Origin: Chrysopilus asiliformis
Taxonomy: Eukaryota > Arthropoda > Insecta > Diptera > Rhagionidae
Length of the DNA: 64,000 nt
NCBI GenBank assembly: GCA_964034945.1
Contig: OZ035963.1
Location: 65,616,682-65,680,681 of the forward strand
Direction: 5' to 3'
This document shows, piece after piece, positions 58,450 to 64,000 of the stretch (positions are counted from its first letter, which is position 1; every line of letters starts with the position of its first letter). The notes under the pieces are model-generated. The model saw nothing but the letters and a program-made list of their open reading frames with translations, did not search any database and was not told the DNA's origin. Made by a program: the position numbers and the translations under genes.

Positions 58450-59620
58450 ATATCTAATTTCCACTTTGGTTAAAATATCTAAAAACAAATATTTCTCCCG
58501 TTGTCCAGCTTCGTCCGCTTCAATTGTCCAAAGGCATATCATAAATGTTAATATTTCCACAACAAGTCCTTATATTCACCACCCCACCAAATTTTTAACC
58601 GAACAAGAATTTTCACTTTTCGTCTGTGCAAAAATCAAATTTTCTTTTGAAAGATTTCTTTATCGTTATTTTTTCTTTATCGCCCACATACACTTATGTT
58701 GATCCTTGTGCTATCCATCCTCATTCTGTAGCAATTTTACCGACGTACTTTGACGGAAAAAGGACAGAGCCTAGCATAGAAATTGTTTATCTTCAAGTTA
58801 TTAAAAAGTCTTAACAAGAATTGTTACTTCTTTAGAAGAAAAGTTGACAACTTTTTCTATAAAGAACGTGGGATTTTGGATATAAGTCAAAAAATTTCTG
58901 TAATGAATTTTTTATTTTCCGCTAATTCTTTTCATGTGAAACGCATCTAATACAAAACGCAAGCAGATTTTGTGCGGAACACAAGCAGATGCGCGGGAGA
59001 ATCTGTAAAGAGTTTTATTTTTTTAAGATTTTCTTTATGTGAATCTTTAAATAAAAAAAAATATAAATATGGGGAAAATTGAGGTCTACTAAGGGTCATC
59101 CTTTTTAAAATTGGAAAACTTTATTAATAATTTATTCAGGTATTTTCTTTGGTCTTTTTATTCTCCTTTTTAATGTGATATTGAAAGGAAATGCCTATGA
59201 CTGTGAAACTGGATTGTAGAATACTGGCGCAATAATGATTATGAGGGGAAAAGAAAAATTAAAATTAAAGGCAAAATGAAATTAACGAAGATTGAATATT
59301 TTAAATTGTTACCTTAGGCTTTAATACGAGAACTTTTATGAAAAAGAATTTCATTAGAGTAACAGCCGGATGCGATTAATCACTTTGATAAAAGCTAAAC
59401 ACAAGAAAAAATGGCGAAAATTCCCTATAATGTATCTGAAATTGACTCGGAAAATGTTTCATATCAAAGTCCTGCGTTCATATAGGATTAGCAAAAAGTA
59501 GAATGAAAATGCTTTGAACATGTGTATTGGTGTTGTTTTAGTATTGTCCTTTGATGTATTGGAATCGAAATATTCAATGAAAATAAATCCCATTTTAATG
59601 GAATTTCGATATCATGTTTT
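58450..59620. other. Non-coding, no firm exon
   Basis: An open plus-strand stretch at about 58626-58814 (TYVDPCAIHPHSVAILPTYF onward) looks somewhat coding-like but has no ATG and no clear splice sites. I leave it uncalled. Confidence 0.35.
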
Positions 59621-59624
59621 GCAG

Positions 59625-59675
59625 GTAGTGATTTTGTAACAAAGGAAATACAGGAATCCATTTACAGTATTAAAG
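59625..59675 (+). CDS. Candidate 51-nt symmetric microexon
   Basis: Flanked by atcatgttttgcag and gtacgt. It has a single open frame, phase 1 in and phase 1 out (51 = 3 x 17), reading SDFVTKEIQESIYSIK. Symmetric phase and small size are typical of cassette microexons in neural or muscle genes. No parent gene identified in the window. Confidence 0.35.
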
Positions 59676-59679
59676 GTAC

Positions 59680-60640
59680 GTAATTTTAAAAAGAAAAATC
59701 CATTGAGGCAAATATCATGTTTAAAACTGGCAAATGCCATTTTAAGAAACAATTTTTTTTTAAATCACAAAATTCAATTGTAACACAAAAAGCAGGGAGA
59801 TCAATATTTCAGCATAAAATATTGTTTGTATTTTAGTTGTTTCAATTTTTTTTCCACTCTACGGAGAGAAATTTACTGGGAGAATCAACTACAAACCTTA
59901 GTTGATTGTGCGTCAACTTCGTTTGTGATTAATTCAACTAAGGACTTATTGTTATTTATCAAAGTGATGATATTTTCGATGTTTAATTAACTATACTTTG
60001 CGTGATTAAATTATCACGTTCATTGTCAATTATCGATCATGTTTATCGTCAACCTCGTAACAAAACGATCACGTCCCTGTTAAACAAACACAATAATCTC
60101 TATTAGAATTTCTAGGGAGAGTGAGATGGTGGGGGTAGGGGTGGGGTGTAGGTAACTAAAATTGCACCGTATGAACTCCGGTGTATACGTAGCATTGAAT
60201 GCTTATATCCCGATTGCCCCAACCCACATGAGAATTTTATTGGAAGGCAAAAAATGTCTCAGTCAACCACTGCAATTATACTGTTTGTGTTTAACCACTG
60301 AAAAATTTCTGATTCATGATTTTCAAATACAAAAGTTTTATTTTTAAAAAAACATTTTGTCTATCATCATATAGAGTATTTGACGTTTGGCCCAAGGCAA
60401 TTCTAGCTTTCTTATGTTTTCTAAGAATTTTTGCAATCAAATTTTTCAGCTTTTTAGTTCAAAAACTAAACTATTTGTTTACAATATTTCATTTTGGAAA
60501 ATTTCAACTTTTTAGTTTAAAAATTAGACCCTTAGTAGAAAAATTTAGCTTTTGAGGTTTAAATTTTCAACTAAGTTGGTTGAAAAAGGCACATTTAAAC
60601 TCGAAAAAGTTGAAAAACTGAACCAAGAAGTGGAAAAAAT
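59680..60640. other. Non-coding, nothing distinct
   Basis: AT-rich with a G-rich patch at about 60125-60150. No supported gene. Confidence 0.4.
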
Positions 60641-60644
60641 CGAA

Positions 60645-61073
60645 AATTCTGAACCGATTGACTTGAAATTTAGCATGAGTGTCTGTGATTAGTTCTGGTT
60701 CCAACATAGGCATACGGAACAGTAGCGCGAGGGGGTGGGGGGAGTAAGGGGAGGGGGTAAAGTGATTTCGAAACTTAGTTTTTGCGCTATGTTACTCTTT
60801 CGCGGGGAAATTAATGAACCGATTGGCCTGAAATTTGGCATAGATGTTCGTCGGAGGTCCATAAACCCATAAACATAAATTCATTAAAAAGTAGCCCGAG
60901 AGGTGGAGGACTAAGGGGAGGGGATAAAGTGATATCGAAACTTAGCTCTTCCTCTATGTCACCCTTTCGCGGGGAAACTACCGAGCCGATTGTCCTAAAG
61001 TTTAGCTCCAACATAGACCATAAAAAAAATATTTTAAAAAACTTAACCCGGCAACGACGGGTATGCAAGCTAG
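60645..61073 (+). mobile_element. Non-autonomous Helitron-like 3' end with internal repeats
   Basis: It ends CCCGGCAACGACGGG, a GC hairpin, followed 12 bases later by CTAG and a T. This is the Helitron 3' signature. Upstream, roughly 150-200-base units recur, each with gaaccgattg-cctgaaattt, gggg-rich purines, gatatcgaaactta and accctttcgcggggaaa. The 5' end is not clear. Confidence 0.7.
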
Positions 61074-61079
61074 TATGGA

Positions 61080-63600
61080 ATACAATTTTCTAATTACCTA
61101 GCATGATATTAGTATTAGATACCTGCATTTTCACAATTTATCGATTATACACATTTCCTTATATTTTTATCTGCTTTTAATAGAAAATCCATAGATAGAA
61201 AATCCCCAGATTTGTAGATAAAATTACGTTTAATATACAATGTAATTAAATAAATTAATCCAGCATAAAAAAGTATTGATAAAGCGTCAATCTAACGGCT
61301 CGGAAGGTGACTATTTCGATTTGACATAATTCATATAGCTATCGGATTGATTACAAGTATTTAGATAAGGAAATGTCTTTTCATTGAGTGATATCTGTCA
61401 TCAATATTTTGACCTTTCCCCTAAAACATGATTGATGATGTGACATTATTTAGATGATATTCAATGTTTAATGTACTCGGAATAAATCAATAATTCATTT
61501 ACAATAAATGGTTAAACATGGCATTACATAAAATGATTTTCTGGGTGTTAAATCGACAAATTGATAAGGAATAAAATAAACTGCTAATAGCATTTGTGAT
61601 GACTTTCGTGTAGCTTAAAGTTGATATTTAGTTTCGGAAAAAATGTGTTAAAAATAATATTTTTTCAAATATCTCGAAGATACATCAAAACCATTAATTT
61701 TTTAATGAAAATTTGATGAAACCAACAATAAAAAGAATCAAGATTAACGAAAGTGCTATGAAAATTGTATAAATGTTTAGTTATGTTTGCCAAAACCTTT
61801 TAAATGGTTGCCAGAACCATTCAAGTCTATCAAATAGTTTTTCAGCTTGTAGCTTTTAAAAATAAATGTTTATTATCCAAAGACATTGCTGTAAGAAAAA
61901 TCGTGGCTGATTGAAAGCATAAAATAATTTAATAGCATTATGTTTTACCGTTAACAACATTTTTTTACATTATTGCTCATCATTTGCATCATTTATTCAT
62001 GCAGATAAAAGCATCATTGAAAATATACAGAAGGCAAATTCTCGGTTATAAAGAATTTTCCTCTAATAGCTTCAATACACTATGGTTAGACACTGTGTAG
62101 CTTTACTCCTTCTTTCACATCTTTTCTATGTCCTTTTTAACTATTATCCCTAATCTGAAGCTAAGTTCGTCCTTTCGTCCCGGTTTGGCGTGTACCGCAG
62201 TGTAACTCCAGAGACAGATTAGTGAAAGGATATCCAAATGAAATCTGTTACGGTCATGCACGGAAAATTTATAGCATAGAAGAAAAGCTTTAAAATTTAC
62301 TTTTGTAAAGGGACTTTTCATATTTTTTTTTTTGCTGAATTAAAGGGATTTTACACCCTTTTAGTAAGGAAAATGCGAACAAGATTGAATAGATTTTATA
62401 TAACTTGAGGGACAAACATTTTATTTAAAAAAGTCCAAATTATACATTCAAATCTGTTTGAAAAATTTAAATAATTTCATCTATGTTAGTTGGAAGAATT
62501 TTCTAAGGATTAATTGAGATTTACGCTTCTTGGCATTTTATTTGGGTGTAAATTCTAATCGGTGCATTAAATGAGCGGTAATTCAAAAATTATCTTAAGA
62601 AAAGTATTTTTTTCATAAAAAAATGGGTGGCTGAGTTGAGTAAAAGTTCATCCATCAAGAGGGGGTTTTTTTTCTTGAATTTCGTTGGTCTTTAAAAAAA
62701 AGTCTCATCAATTCTTATAAAAATCTTGCCAGGGAAATATCTTTCGTATCAATTTTATTACTTCGACAAATTCTAGCACAAGGCCGAGTAATGACTCAAA
62801 TATGATTAGTCAATTTTTGCTAATAAATTAAATTAAGATAAATTTGTTTTGTATACAAGATACACAAACAATACACGAGAAAAATTTCCCCGATTTCTAG
62901 CAAAAATATTTATTTCGCCCACTATTATTTAGTTGGCGGTTGTTTTTTGCATGTAATTTAACGGCAAGACGATTAAATACACCTCCCCAAATTTATTATA
63001 ATCGATATTTTGATAACATGCTGGTAGAAAAGTGAAACTCAGGTTTCTTTTGTAATTTGTTATCTAATTTTTCTTTTGGCACAACACCTAGAAAATATTA
63101 ATTTCAACGGCCCAGGACTGTCATTTAGATTCATATCGCGAGTGTAATAAAATTTCATAAGGCAACCACAGGTGAGGGAAACTGTTTACATGTTGGGGTG
63201 AATTATAATGTAGAAAATCTATTTACGGAAAATGCACTGTAATAAGTTTGACGACATGACAAGTTGGCGTTTAACATCGACAATACACTCGAAAGGTTTT
63301 CCCAGTTATTTAGTTTTTTTTTCAGGAAAAGTGCTAGAAATTCTTTCAAAAATACTATAATTATACAACATAATTAGGGTCTCCAAATCACAAAAAAATG
63401 TTAAATCAACAATTTTCTCCGATTTCACATTTTTAGAAACCATTTTCAGATTTTTCTCGATGTTAGCAAATTAAAAGAAATTGAACTTTTTCAATAATTT
63501 TTCAAATTTAATAATTTTTCTAATCTTTCCAATTATTCCTGTTATGTTCTTTTATTTTGTTGCATTTCCAACTCCATTTTCCAATAGCATTTCTTTGCTC
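61080..63600. other. Non-coding, nothing distinct
   Basis: AT-rich, with no splice-consistent exon and no repeat shared with the rest of the window that I could see. A 68-codon minus ORF at 62115-62321 is unsupported. Confidence 0.4.
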
Positions 63601-63609
63601 GCAAAGTCG

Positions 63610-63690
63610 ATAAATATGGCTATGTCACCCTTTCACGGGGAAACTACCGAGCCGATTGTCCTAAAGTTTAGCTCCAACATAAATATGGCT
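63610..63690 (+). mobile_element. 57-bp Helitron-family fragment flanked by 12-bp direct repeats
   Basis: 63622-63678 matches 60956-61012 with about one difference (ttcacgg versus ttcgcgg). It is bounded on both sides by ataaatatggct (63610-63621 and 63679-63690). Confidence 0.75.
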
Positions 63691-63699
63691 TTTTGGAAA

Positions 63700-64000
63700 T
63701 TTACCTGTGAGTTCCCATCGAAAAGCACAGGCACATGAGGTTTGTTCTTTGCGGCTTACACAATTGCAATTTACACCAATTTACACAATCGGGTCTTAAG
63801 ATTTCCGGATTCACATCCGCGTAAAAGAAGCGTTAGAAGTGACGAGAACGACACACTGATTAATAATGCGTCTGCAAAGCCACAATTGCTTTAATGCGAA
63901 AATTGGTGATCGACGGTTCATCTTTGGGTCAATATTCCCCTCATGAAAATCCTGCAGCGATAGAGTAGCATTCAGTGGTTGTCGGGTCGATACAGTGATT
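63700..64000. other. GC-richer right edge, unassigned
   Basis: Base composition becomes more even after about 63760, unlike the preceding 10 kb. No long frame or splice-flanked exon is visible before the window ends. It may be a 5'UTR exon or regulatory DNA. Confidence 0.3.

Noticed and set aside
1..64000. CRISPR arrays, bacterial operons, rRNA or tRNA genes
   Set aside because: Spliced animal genes rule out a prokaryotic reading, and no cloverleaf or rRNA-like sequence was noticed. A tRNAscan run would settle the tRNA point.

Overview
This is a strongly AT-rich, intron-rich animal window, almost certainly from an insect. The supporting evidence is the set of spliced genes with animal-type protein families (myotubularin with FYVE, PA1/PAGR1, stomatin), short GT-AG introns, and dense fragments of Helitron, piggyBac-type and foldback elements. 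I cannot fix the order: a nematoceran fly or a beetle are both possible.

Layout: (1) 1-3.9 kb is 5' flank or 5'UTR intron, with two foldback elements and a dispersed repeat. (2) 3,880-13,199 (+) is a 15/16-exon gene for an active myotubularin-family phosphoinositide 3-phosphatase of the MTMR3/4 type, with a GRAM/PH domain, a CSDGWDRT catalytic loop, a low-complexity middle, a coiled coil, a C-terminal FYVE finger and a polyQ tail; a 41-codon cassette exon lies at 9,690. (3) 13.2-18.8 kb is AT-rich 3'UTR/intergenic DNA. (4) 18,811-19,384 (-) is a three-exon gene for a small PA1/PAGR1-like subunit of the KMT2C/D histone H3K4 methyltransferase complex. (5) 22,239-31,090 (+) is a stomatin/podocin-like SPFH membrane-protein gene. 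Four alternative phase-1 first exons join one common body; two of them are a tandem duplicate pair. (6) 33.2-41.3 kb (-) holds intronless, TATA-driven small genes for single-pass membrane proteins (four intact, one broken), at least two of which are paralogues; I recognise none of them. (7) 42.7-64 kb has almost no firm coding sequence. It contains an orphan ORF with a hydrophobic C-terminus, a divergent pair of possible first exons at about 51.9 kb, two microexon candidates, and many MITEs and dispersed repeats.

The three recognised genes are not functionally linked: endosomal lipid signalling, chromatin modification and membrane-microdomain scaffolding. The most unusual content is the small transmembrane-protein cluster and the multiple-first-exon stomatin locus. 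All gene structures were read by eye from splice consensus and reading-frame continuity, without transcripts or database searches.
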